Source: an uncultured Actinomycetes bacterium (GTDB lineage: Bacteria > Actinomycetota > Actinomycetes > Nanopelagicales > Nanopelagicaceae). Taken from it: a stretch of DNA of 6,469 nucleotides. The notes under the pieces were generated by a model that worked only from the letters and a program-made list of their open reading frames with translations, did no database searches and was not told where the DNA came from. This document shows positions 1 through 5,032 of this stretch, piece after piece. Location: NCBI GenBank assembly GCA_903865885.1, contig CAIPLJ010000120.1, positions 1 to 6,469 on the forward strand, read 5' to 3'. The stretch's first letter is position 1. Each line of letters starts with the position of its first letter. The translations under genes were made by a program, and so were the position numbers.

Positions 1-717
1 TACCCATCACTGATAGACTTCGAAAAAGTTCGCGCTATCTGCGATGAAGTTGGCGCAATTATGTGGGTAGATGCAGCGCACTTCATTGGACTAGTTGCGG
101 GCAAAGCGATTCCTTCACCAGTTCCATATGCAGATGTTGTCTCCTTTACAACACATAAAGTTTTGCGCGGACCTCGCGGTGGCATGATCCTGACTAAGGC
201 AGAACATGCAGCCGCGATTGATAAGGCGGTATTTCCTGGAATGCAGGGCGGACCGATTATGTCGGCAGTCGCGGGCAAGGCAATTGCACTCGCTGAGTGT
301 GCAACGCCTGCGTATCAGAAGTATGCAAAGGAAGTAATTGTTAATGCTCAGACACTTGCGGGTGCACTTGAGGCCGAAGGAATGCGTGCGGTATCTGGTG
401 GAACACAAACCCACTTAGCACTTATCGATATTCGCTCAACTGGCGTGAATGGCAAAGTTGCTGACGAACGTTGTGGGGCTGCAGGAATTGTTCTTAATAA
501 AAACTCTATTCCTTACGATCCAGAAGCTCCTTCTGTTACTTCAGGTATTCGCGTCGGAACACCTGCGACGACTACGCAAGGAATGGGAACTCCTGAGATG
601 GGAACCATCGCATCACTTATTGCTCGCGCAATTAAGACAGATGATGCGAGCAAGCATGCAGCGATTAAATCTGAAGTCCACGAACTCACTGCACGTTTTC
701 CTATCTACCAGGCGTAA
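1..717 (+). CDS. glyA: Serine hydroxymethyltransferase family protein, 5' truncated
   Basis: This PLP enzyme normally converts serine plus tetrahydrofolate to glycine plus 5,10-methylene-THF in the cytoplasm, feeding one-carbon metabolism. The reading frame is open from the first base, so the visible 238 residues are the C-terminal part of a protein of about 420 aa; the start lies outside the window. Seen: VDAAH (visible residues 23-27, holding the conserved Asp and His that contact PLP), SPVPYADVV, then TTHKVLRGPRGG with the PLP-binding Lys at visible residue 53 (codon 157-159), FPGMQGGP, and SGIRVGTPA with the substrate-carboxylate Arg near the C-terminus. Several family-conserved positions differ: VDAAHFIG for the usual VDMAHIAG, GGPIMSAVAGKA for GGPLMHVIAAKA, GGTQTH for GGTDNH or similar, and TTTQGMG for TTRGFG. 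The fold and PLP chemistry look intact, but it may be a divergent paralogue rather than the main housekeeping copy. It ends with TAA 16 bp before the next gene, with no terminator visible between them. Confidence 0.93.
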   Translation, partial: YPSLIDFEKVRAICDEVGAIMWVDAAHFIGLVAGKAIPSPVPYADVVSFTTHKVLRGPRGGMILTKAEHAAAIDKAVFPGMQGGPIMSAVAGKAIALAECATPAYQKYAKEVIVNAQTLAGALEAEGMRAVSGGTQTHLALIDIRSTGVNGKVADERCGAAGIVLNKNSIPYDPEAPSVTSGIRVGTPATTTQGMGTPEMGTIASLIARAIKTDDASKHAAIKSEVHELTARFPIYQA

Positions 718-733
718 CGAAGACATCTATTAG

Positions 734-1825
734 ATGCGCGAGTACTTAGTCACACTGCTCTTGGCGGCAGCGCTCTGTTATCTCGTAACCCCCTTTGTCC
801 GTAAATGGGCGCTGAAGTTTGGCGCAGTTGCACAGATTCGTACTCGTGATATCCATACAACCCCAACTCCTCGTTGGGGTGGCCTTGCGATGTGGATTTC
901 GATGGCGCTCACATTTGCCATCGTTAATCACTTATCCCTCGTAGGAAAATCTTTTGGCCGTGAATCACTCGGAATATTTCTTGCAGCAACACTCCTCGTT
1001 GCAATGGGGTTAGTCGATGATCGTTTCGAACTTGATGCACTGACAAAACTTGCCGGACAAGCACTTGCTGCAGGAATCTTGTTGCTCTTTGGAATTCAAG
1101 TTCTCTGGCTTCCAATTAATGGAGTCATCACCTTGCCTCCGAGTATTGGTCAACTTGTCACGGTGATGATTGTGCTCGTCACCATCAACGCCGTGAACTT
1201 TATTGATGGCCTTGACGGTTTGGCAGCTGGAATTGTTGCTATCTCGGGAGCTGCCTTCTTTGCCTTCGCGTATTTGTTAGCGGTGATTTATGGCTTCAAT
1301 CGCGCAGGTGCTCCATCGCTGATTACCGCAGTAATTATTGGGGTATGTATTGGCTTCTTGCCGCATAACGCCCACCCCGCCAAGATCTTTATGGGCGATT
1401 CAGGTTCGATGTTCTTAGGTCTATTGCTTGCAGCTTCTGCAATCACACTGACAGGCCAGATCGATCCCAATGCAATCTCTGCTGAAAAGTTGGGGCCAAC
1501 GCTTCTTCCGCTCGCTCTTCCCTTTGCAGTCCTTGCAATTCCACTGATTGATTTATTCTCAGCAATTTTCAGGCGCCTGCGTGCTGGCCAATCTCCCTTT
1601 AGCTCAGATAAAGAACATATGCACCACCGAATTCTGCGCGCAGGCAACACACATCTTCGAACAACGCTGATTATGTATTTATGGACAGCAACGATTGCAT
1701 TCCCTGTCGTTGTATCTGCATTTGCGCCCCTGTGGGCAGCGGCAATAACTGCAGGTCTCATGCTTGCATTCACAATCTTCTACTCACGAAATGGTGTTCA
1801 GGCAGATGACAAAGCAATCAAGTAA
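734..1825 (+). CDS. wecA: Polyprenyl-phosphate glycosyl-1-phosphate transferase (WecA/TagO/Rfe type, MraY-like superfamily)
   Basis: A 363-aa polytopic membrane enzyme expected to transfer a sugar-1-phosphate, typically GlcNAc-1-P from UDP-GlcNAc, to undecaprenyl or decaprenyl phosphate. This is the first membrane step in making cell-surface polysaccharide or cell-wall linkage units. Family motifs appear in order: PRWGGLAM (residues 46-53), the Mg2+-binding pair D95-D96 in GLVDDRFELD, NFIDGLDGLAAG (155-166, with D158 and D161), PAKIFMGDSGSMFLG (215-229, with D222), and the cytoplasmic H-x-H-H motif H295-M-H297-H298 followed by RIL. The histidine motif and the lack of MraY-specific wording favour WecA/TagO over MraY. 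About ten or eleven hydrophobic segments run through the chain and the length is normal. ATG 734 lies 16 bp after glyA; only a weak purine stretch (GAAGA) precedes it. A gene of this family just upstream of the ATP synthase operon is typical of Actinobacteria (M. tuberculosis rfe, Rv1302). The exact sugar substrate cannot be read from sequence. Confidence 0.93.
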   Translation: MREYLVTLLLAAALCYLVTPFVRKWALKFGAVAQIRTRDIHTTPTPRWGGLAMWISMALTFAIVNHLSLVGKSFGRESLGIFLAATLLVAMGLVDDRFELDALTKLAGQALAAGILLLFGIQVLWLPINGVITLPPSIGQLVTVMIVLVTINAVNFIDGLDGLAAGIVAISGAAFFAFAYLLAVIYGFNRAGAPSLITAVIIGVCIGFLPHNAHPAKIFMGDSGSMFLGLLLAASAITLTGQIDPNAISAEKLGPTLLPLALPFAVLAIPLIDLFSAIFRRLRAGQSPFSSDKEHMHHRILRAGNTHLRTTLIMYLWTATIAFPVVVSAFAPLWAAAITAGLMLAFTIFYSRNGVQADDKAIK

Positions 1826-2234
1826 CGAAGAACAACTTCTGCGCGGTGCGCTGGTTCCAACATTTATCGTTGGCATTATCGCAATCGGAGTATTTGGATT
1901 TCTCAAAGGTCTTTCAGGGCTCAGTGGCGCTCTTCTCGCACAGGCAGTTGTGCTGATTTATTTTCTCGTCCACATCTTTATCTCAAAAATTTCGCGCAAT
2001 CTAGATCCCATGAGCACGATGGCACTTGCGATGTTTTCCTACTTTGCCAAGTTCTTGCTCCTTGGTGCATTTCTTTGGGCGCTGACTAAGTACACCTCGC
2101 GCACCTCAATCGATCGCACCAGCTTTGGTGTGAGTGCTATCGCTCTTACCTTTGCCTGGTTGGGTGGGGAGATCGCTAGTTATCTAAAGTTAAAAACTCA
2201 TCTACCATTACCTCATGAACCAAGAACCAAGTAA
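1806..2234 (+). CDS. atpI: AtpI-like ATP synthase accessory membrane protein
   Basis: A small hydrophobic protein of 142 aa with four predicted membrane segments, at about residues 15-33, 41-60, 72-94 and 108-127, a polar N-terminus (MTKQSSNEEQ) and a charged C-terminal tail. Size, topology and position between the wecA-type gene and atpB match the actinobacterial 'ATP synthase protein I' (compare Rv1303). Sequence conservation in this family is weak, so the name rests largely on context. Family members are thought to help c-ring assembly or, in Bacillus, Mg2+ supply. I chose ATG 1806, which overlaps the preceding gene by 20 bp. In-frame ATGs at 1764 and 1791 would deepen the overlap without adding recognisable sequence. 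There is no good Shine-Dalgarno sequence, only AGG at 1800-1802, so translation probably depends on ribosomes finishing the upstream gene. Confidence 0.8.
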   Translation: MTKQSSNEEQLLRGALVPTFIVGIIAIGVFGFLKGLSGLSGALLAQAVVLIYFLVHIFISKISRNLDPMSTMALAMFSYFAKFLLLGAFLWALTKYTSRTSIDRTSFGVSAIALTFAWLGGEIASYLKLKTHLPLPHEPRTK

Positions 2235-2418
2235 CCGCCGCGAAGAGAATGCGCTCTGGTCGATCTTCGGCTATCTCGTATCAGGATTGCTCTTCTGGGG
2301 CGGAGTCGGCTGGGCAGCAGACCACTTCCTCCACACCAAGTACTTCACCTTGGTCGGCCTCTTGGTCGGCATGGGCGGGGCTCTCTATCTCGTCTGGCTA
2401 AGGTTCGGGCGCGAATAG
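2215..2418 (+). CDS. atpZ: AtpZ/AtpI-family small membrane protein
   Basis: A 67-aa protein with a charged N-terminus (NRREEN) and two membrane helices, at about residues 15-34 and 44-62. Its glycine pattern fits the AtpZ ('ATPase gene 1') family: G29, G30, G32 and a WAADHFL segment with Asp36 between the helices, then FTLVGLLVGMGGALYLVW with G48, G52, G54 and G55, ending in a basic tail. In Bacillus pseudofirmus OF4 AtpZ and AtpI act with the ATP synthase and have been linked to Mg2+ uptake; a similar accessory role here is inferred. ATG 2215 lies 20 bp inside atpI, and the only upstream in-frame sequence is closed by TAA at 2191-2193, so this start is forced. No Shine-Dalgarno sequence is visible, which points to translational coupling. 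As I recall the Bacillus arrangement atpZ precedes atpI, the reverse of the order here. Confidence 0.82.
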   Translation: MNQEPSNRREENALWSIFGYLVSGLLFWGGVGWAADHFLHTKYFTLVGLLVGMGGALYLVWLRFGRE

Positions 2419-2426
2419 TTTTCCCA

Positions 2427-2523
2427 TGGGGAAGTGACCAGACCCACGCGTGACCCGCTTCCCTTGGATTTCACAGGTAGCCGCTTTTCCACATAAGGTT
2501 GCCCTGCTTTGAGCGCTTCCCCA
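2427..2523 (+). repeat. GC-rich inverted-repeat cluster in the atpZ-atpB gap, with alternative pairings
   Basis: Most of the 144-bp gap between atpZ and atpB holds no supportable gene but carries repeat structure. The segment TGGGGAAGTG (2427-2436) can pair with CGCTTCCCCA (2514-2523) over ten positions, one of them G-U. Its GGGAAGTG part can instead pair with CGCTTCCC at 2456-2463. The two partner sites are an 8-bp direct repeat, and a further CCGCTT lies at 2481-2486. The 5' arm also belongs to the local palindrome CCCATGGG (2423-2430). CACGCGTG (2445-2452) is a separate perfect 8-bp palindrome, and GTGACC occurs at 2434-2439 and 2450-2455. There is no T-run after any hairpin, so a classical terminator is not supported. 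In read-through transcripts from atpZ these structures would be mutually exclusive. Function is unknown. Confidence 0.5.
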
Positions 2524-2539
2524 GCGTTTGGTCTATAAC
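2509..2539 (+). promoter_or_regulatory. Candidate housekeeping promoter for the main atp operon (atpB onward)
   Basis: TTGAGC (2509-2514) resembles a -35 box and TATAAC (2534-2539) is one base off the consensus -10 box, with a 19-bp spacer, slightly longer than ideal. Transcription would start near 2546, leaving a leader of about 17 nt that contains the atpB Shine-Dalgarno sequence. The position, in the only gap of the window above 40 bp and directly before the structural atp genes, supports it. CATAAT (2541-2546) is another -10-like hexamer but has no matching -35. The -35 box touches the second CGCTTCCC repeat. This is prediction from sequence alone. Confidence 0.45.
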
Positions 2540-2551
2540 CCATAATTTCTT

Positions 2552-2565
2552 GAGGAGTGTGTGTG
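2552..2565 (+). promoter_or_regulatory. Ribosome-binding site and start choice for atpB
   Basis: GAGGAG (2552-2557) is a strong Shine-Dalgarno match. GTG triplets follow at 2557, 2559, 2561 and 2563. Only 2557 and 2563 are in the atpB frame, and 2557 overlaps the Shine-Dalgarno itself, so GTG 2563, five nt downstream, is the best start. Initiation at 2559 or 2561 would stop almost at once, at TAA 2577-2579 or TAG 2573-2575. Confidence 0.7.
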
Positions 2566-3354
2566 CGCGCGTTAGCTAACTTACACGCAGCAGGTGCTGG
2601 ATTCGTCCCACCGAGCACCAACGACTTCAACCTCCCACCAATTTCTGATTCAGTTGCATGGCTTACTAAGCCTGTATTGCTCGTATTTCTCTCAGTCATA
2701 GTTGTATCAACATTCTTTGTACTCTCATCACGTAAGGCAGCGGTTGTCCCATCAAGGCTGCAATTTGCCGGAGAGAGCGTTTATGCATTTGTGCGTAATG
2801 ACTTAGCTCGCGATGTTATCGGCCATGACTTTATGCGCTTTGTGCCGTATCTCTTCACCCTCTTTACCTTTGTTCTTACCAATAACATCTTCGGAATCGT
2901 GCCACTGTTGCAATTTCCTGCAATGTCGCACGTTGGGTTCCCTTACGTTTTAGCAATCTTCTCCTTCCTTGTCTTCCACTACGTTGGAATTCGCAAGCAA
3001 GGTCTTGGTAAGTACCTCAAAGAAATCGCATTTATGCCAGGCGTTCCACTGCCTGTCTATATCTTGCTAACACCAATTGAGCTTGCGACTTTCTTCATCG
3101 TGCGTCCATTGACGCTCTCATTACGTCTCTTTGCAAATATGTTCGCGGGCCACTTGTTGTTGCTCGTCTTCATTATGGGCGGTGATTACATGATGCATGA
3201 TTCACATCTGATCATGAAGTTATTTAGCCCATTCTCATTTGCATTTGGTATTGCCCTGACATTCTTTGAATTTATGGTGCAATGCCTGCAGGCGTACATC
3301 TTTACCCTGCTCACAGCTCTCTACATCGCCGGCGCCCTTGCCGACGAGCACTAA
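2563..3354 (+). CDS. atpB: F-type ATP synthase Fo subunit a
   Basis: Subunit a forms the two proton half-channels beside the rotating c-ring in the membrane. From GTG 2563 it is 263 aa, a usual length. The hydrophilic start followed by DFNLPP and WLTKP (residues 21-37) resembles actinobacterial subunit a, and several hydrophobic helices follow. The essential channel arginine is R188 (codon 3124-3126) in PLTLSLRLFANMFAGH. N107-N108 in LTNNIFGIVP, E173 in TPIELATF, E236 in TFFEFMVQ, and Q243 in LQAYIFTLLTALY fit the conserved polar channel positions. The chain ends ADEH, like the EEH ending of many family members. It is the first structural gene after the putative promoter and is preceded by a strong Shine-Dalgarno sequence. 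A GTG at 2557 would add only two residues. Nothing is missing. Confidence 0.96.
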   Translation: MRALANLHAAGAGFVPPSTNDFNLPPISDSVAWLTKPVLLVFLSVIVVSTFFVLSSRKAAVVPSRLQFAGESVYAFVRNDLARDVIGHDFMRFVPYLFTLFTFVLTNNIFGIVPLLQFPAMSHVGFPYVLAIFSFLVFHYVGIRKQGLGKYLKEIAFMPGVPLPVYILLTPIELATFFIVRPLTLSLRLFANMFAGHLLLLVFIMGGDYMMHDSHLIMKLFSPFSFAFGIALTFFEFMVQCLQAYIFTLLTALYIAGALADEH

Positions 3355-3380
3355 CAGCACATCTAATGCATCATCAAACG

Positions 3381-3385
3381 AAAGG
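3381..3385 (+). promoter_or_regulatory. Shine-Dalgarno sequence of atpE
   Basis: AAAGG lies nine nt before ATG 3395 in the 40-bp atpB-atpE spacer, followed by an A-rich, probably unstructured stretch (AAGAAAAA). An open A-rich initiation region fits the need to make many more c subunits than a or b; this expression effect is inferred. Confidence 0.55.
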
Positions 3386-3394
3386 TAAGAAAAA

Positions 3395-3598
3395 ATGACA
3401 GGCACACTCAACCTGGTCGGTTTTGGCCTATCAGCAATTGGTCCAGCAATTGCAACAGGAATGATCTTCGCTGCGTACATCAACGGCGTAGCTCGTCAAC
3501 CAGAAGCTCGTAGCGTTCTCCAGCCAATCGCGTTCCTTGGATTCGCGCTCGCTGAAGCTCTCGCACTCTTCGGTCTCGTTCTCGCATTCGTACTCTAA
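3395..3598 (+). CDS. atpE: F-type ATP synthase Fo subunit c (proteolipid)
   Basis: A 67-aa hairpin protein that oligomerises into the rotor ring. Helix 1 spans about residues 5-30, the polar loop carries the conserved R34-Q35-P36, and helix 2 spans about 44-66 with the ion-binding carboxylate E54 in ALAEALALFG. Aligned on the RQPEA loop to the Na+-binding c subunit of Ilyobacter, the Na+ ligands Gln32 and Ser66 correspond to Thr21 and Ala55 here, so proton coupling is favoured. The helix-1 glycine motif, usually GxGxGxG, reads G16-P-A18-I-A20-T-G22. Such alanine replacement is known from the c-ring of alkaliphilic Bacillus pseudofirmus OF4, where it affects ring size. The protein is short, without the longer N-terminus of the mycobacterial subunit. 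ATG 3395 has a well-spaced Shine-Dalgarno sequence. Confidence 0.97.
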   Translation: MTGTLNLVGFGLSAIGPAIATGMIFAAYINGVARQPEARSVLQPIAFLGFALAEALALFGLVLAFVL

Positions 3599-3618
3599 TT
3601 AATAGAAAATAATTAGAG
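3593..3618 (+). promoter_or_regulatory. Perfect 9-bp hairpin across the atpE stop codon and atpF ribosome-binding region
   Basis: CTCTAATTA (3593-3601) and TAATTAGAG (3610-3618) are exact reverse complements separated by an 8-nt loop, ATAGAAAA. The left arm contains the atpE stop codon TAA (3596-3598). The right arm contains AGAG, the only Shine-Dalgarno-like sequence before atpF ATG 3625. The stem is AU-rich (two G-C pairs) and is not followed by a T-run, so it is not a classical terminator. It could reduce atpF translation relative to atpE or protect the atpE message end, which would suit the excess of c over b subunits in the complex. The repeat is directly visible; the role is inferred. 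Confidence 0.6.
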
Positions 3619-3624
3619 ATCACA

Positions 3625-4158
3625 ATGCGCTCATTTAATTTCGCTGCTGAGGCAGAGAAGGTCAATCCACTTATTCCGCATACTGCTGAATTAGTGGTTG
3701 GTGCGATTGCATTCACCCTTCTATTCCTCGTGCTTCGCAAGGCAGTTGTGCCAATGTTTGAAAAGGCATTCACAGCTCGCACCGAAGCTATCGAAGGCGG
3801 CATCGAACGTGCTGAGAAGGCGCAGCTAGAAGCACAGCGCGCTCTCATTCAGTACAACGAACAACTTTCATCAGCCCAAGGTGAAGCATCAAAGCTTCGT
3901 GAAGAAGCGCGCATTCAAGGCGCAACTATTCTCGAAGAGCTTCGCACTAAGGCACAGGAAGAAGCAGCGCGCATCACTGCCACTGCACACGCATCTATTG
4001 AGGCCGAACGTCAGCAGGCGATCACATCACTTCGCAATGAAGTCGGTGCACTTGCAGTCGAACTCGCATCAAAGATTGTCGGGGAAGCTCTAGATGACCA
4101 GGCCCGTCAATCACGGATCGTGGAACGCTTCATCGAAGATCTCGAAAAGTCCAAGTAG
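3625..4158 (+). CDS. atpF: F-type ATP synthase Fo subunit b
   Basis: Subunit b is part of the peripheral stalk that holds the F1 head still against the rotor. It has 177 aa: a short N-terminus, one membrane helix at about residues 21-37 after NPLIPHTAEL, then RKAVVPMFEKAF and a long charged, alanine-rich coiled coil at about 45-150 (IEGGIERAEKAQLEAQ, then EEARIQGA). The C-terminal part, VGALAVELASKIVGEAL then ARQSRIVERFIEDLE, is the region that contacts delta. Length and wording are typical of Actinobacteria. No second b' gene is present, so a b homodimer is expected. ATG 3625 is the only possible start, because TAA at 3610-3612 closes the frame upstream. Its weak Shine-Dalgarno sequence is inside a hairpin with the end of atpE. 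The gene follows atpE by 26 bp and precedes atpH by 20 bp. Confidence 0.96.
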   Translation: MRSFNFAAEAEKVNPLIPHTAELVVGAIAFTLLFLVLRKAVVPMFEKAFTARTEAIEGGIERAEKAQLEAQRALIQYNEQLSSAQGEASKLREEARIQGATILEELRTKAQEEAARITATAHASIEAERQQAITSLRNEVGALAVELASKIVGEALDDQARQSRIVERFIEDLEKSK

Positions 4159-4178
4159 TTAAGTAAAGAAAGAAGAGA

Positions 4179-5012
4179 ATGAGAATCCATCTCGGAGGAA
4201 GTAGCCGCCAGTCACTCGTGACTGCACGTGGCAAGCTCGATGCTGCCGTTAAGGGCGCAACAGCTGCTAACGCTTCTGAGCTTTCATCTCAACTCTTCTT
4301 TGCAGCAGATGTTCTCTCTAAGAACACTTCAATTCGTCGCGCATTTGCAGATCCTGCGCGTGATGCAGCCTCAAAGGGTGCACTCGTCAAAGATCTCTTC
4401 GCAAAGACTCTCGCAGCACCTGCCCTAGAAATACTCACATCTGTATCAACTCTTCGTTGGTCAGCTGCAGGAGACCTAGTACATGTTCTCGAGCAACTTG
4501 CGATTGAAGCTGAGGCATCTGCGGCCAATATCAACAATGAACTCGATCGCGTAGAAGATGAACTCTTCGAGACATCACAGCTCGTCGTCGATAACTTCGA
4601 ATTGCGTAAAGCGCTTGTAGGAACTGGAACTCCTGAAGCAAAAGCAGCGCTTATTACTGAAGTACTTTCAAAGAAGGCATCACCTTCAACTGTGCGACTT
4701 GCAGCAGCGCTTGTCACAAGCCTTCGTGGCCGCAGTATCGAAGCCGCATTTGCTGACTATCTCTTCGGTCTTGCAAATCGTCGCAATCGTCTCATCGCGG
4801 TAGTCCGCGTTGCATCAAGCATTACAGATGCTCAGAAATCACGTCTTGCAACAGCTATTGAAAAGCAGGTTGGTCAGCCAATTCGCGTCAACATCGAGAT
4901 CGAACCAGAAATTCTCGGTGGGGTATCAGTGCGATTTGCAGATGAACTTGTAGATGGAAGCGTTTCACATCGACTTGCTAGCGCCGGACGCGCACTAGCT
5001 GGAAATAAATAA
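4179..5012 (+). CDS. atpH: F-type ATP synthase F1 subunit delta
   Basis: Delta (OSCP family) sits on top of the F1 head and ties it to subunit b. At 277 aa it is longer than the E. coli protein (about 177 aa) and matches the long actinobacterial form. The first hundred or so residues hold the GSSRQSLVTARGKLDAA opening and SIRRAFADPARD. The family core follows (SVSTLRWSAAGDLVHVLEQLA, then DRVEDELFETSQLV). The conserved C-terminus contains EPEILGGVSVRF (G247-G248) and DELVDGSVSHRLASAGRAL. It is not fused to a b-like domain, unlike the mycobacterial b-delta protein. ATG 4179 follows a purine-rich stretch (AAGAAAGAAGAGA) without a clear G-rich core. An in-frame GTG at 4218 would remove the conserved SR..L.AAR opening and is less likely. 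Confidence 0.94.
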   Translation: MRIHLGGSSRQSLVTARGKLDAAVKGATAANASELSSQLFFAADVLSKNTSIRRAFADPARDAASKGALVKDLFAKTLAAPALEILTSVSTLRWSAAGDLVHVLEQLAIEAEASAANINNELDRVEDELFETSQLVVDNFELRKALVGTGTPEAKAALITEVLSKKASPSTVRLAAALVTSLRGRSIEAAFADYLFGLANRRNRLIAVVRVASSITDAQKSRLATAIEKQVGQPIRVNIEIEPEILGGVSVRFADELVDGSVSHRLASAGRALAGNK

Positions 5013-5020
5013 CAGGAATA

Positions 5021-5027
5021 AAGGGGA
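5021..5027 (+). promoter_or_regulatory. Shine-Dalgarno sequence of atpA
   Basis: AAGGGGA lies five nt before ATG 5033 in the 20-bp atpH-atpA spacer. It is one of the strongest ribosome-binding sites in the window and fixes the atpA start. Confidence 0.65.
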
Positions 5028-5032
5028 AACTC

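Noticed and set aside
2419..2435. Intrinsic terminator after atpZ, from the CCCATGGG palindrome
   Set aside because: The palindrome has almost no loop and is preceded, not followed, by the T-run, so it does not fit a terminator on the + strand. No converging minus-strand gene needs one.
2434..2496. A 20-codon GTG-started open frame in the atpZ-atpB gap, possible leader peptide
   Set aside because: The GGGGAA before it ends directly at the GTG, leaving no spacer. The peptide has no family or regulatory codon run, and no evidence separates it from chance.
2385..2699. 104-codon open frame on the minus strand across the atpZ-atpB gap
   Set aside because: Its product resembles no family I know, has no membrane or catalytic pattern, and more than half of it is antisense to the ends of atpZ and atpB.
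3480..3848. 122-codon minus-strand open frame over atpE-atpF
   Set aside because: It is the antisense shadow of two well-supported genes, with low-complexity composition and no recognisable domain.
4193..4199. Strong GGAGG-like sequence inside the start of atpH, suggesting a later start codon
   Set aside because: The next in-frame start codon, GTG 4218, is about 20 nt away, too far for normal spacing. Starting there would remove the conserved N-terminal SR..L.AAR segment.
4289..4717. 142-codon minus-strand open frame inside atpH
   Set aside because: Its Ser/Ala/Arg-rich translation is the expected antisense of the Ala-, Leu- and Asp/Glu-rich atpH coding sequence; atpH is a clear family match on the + strand.
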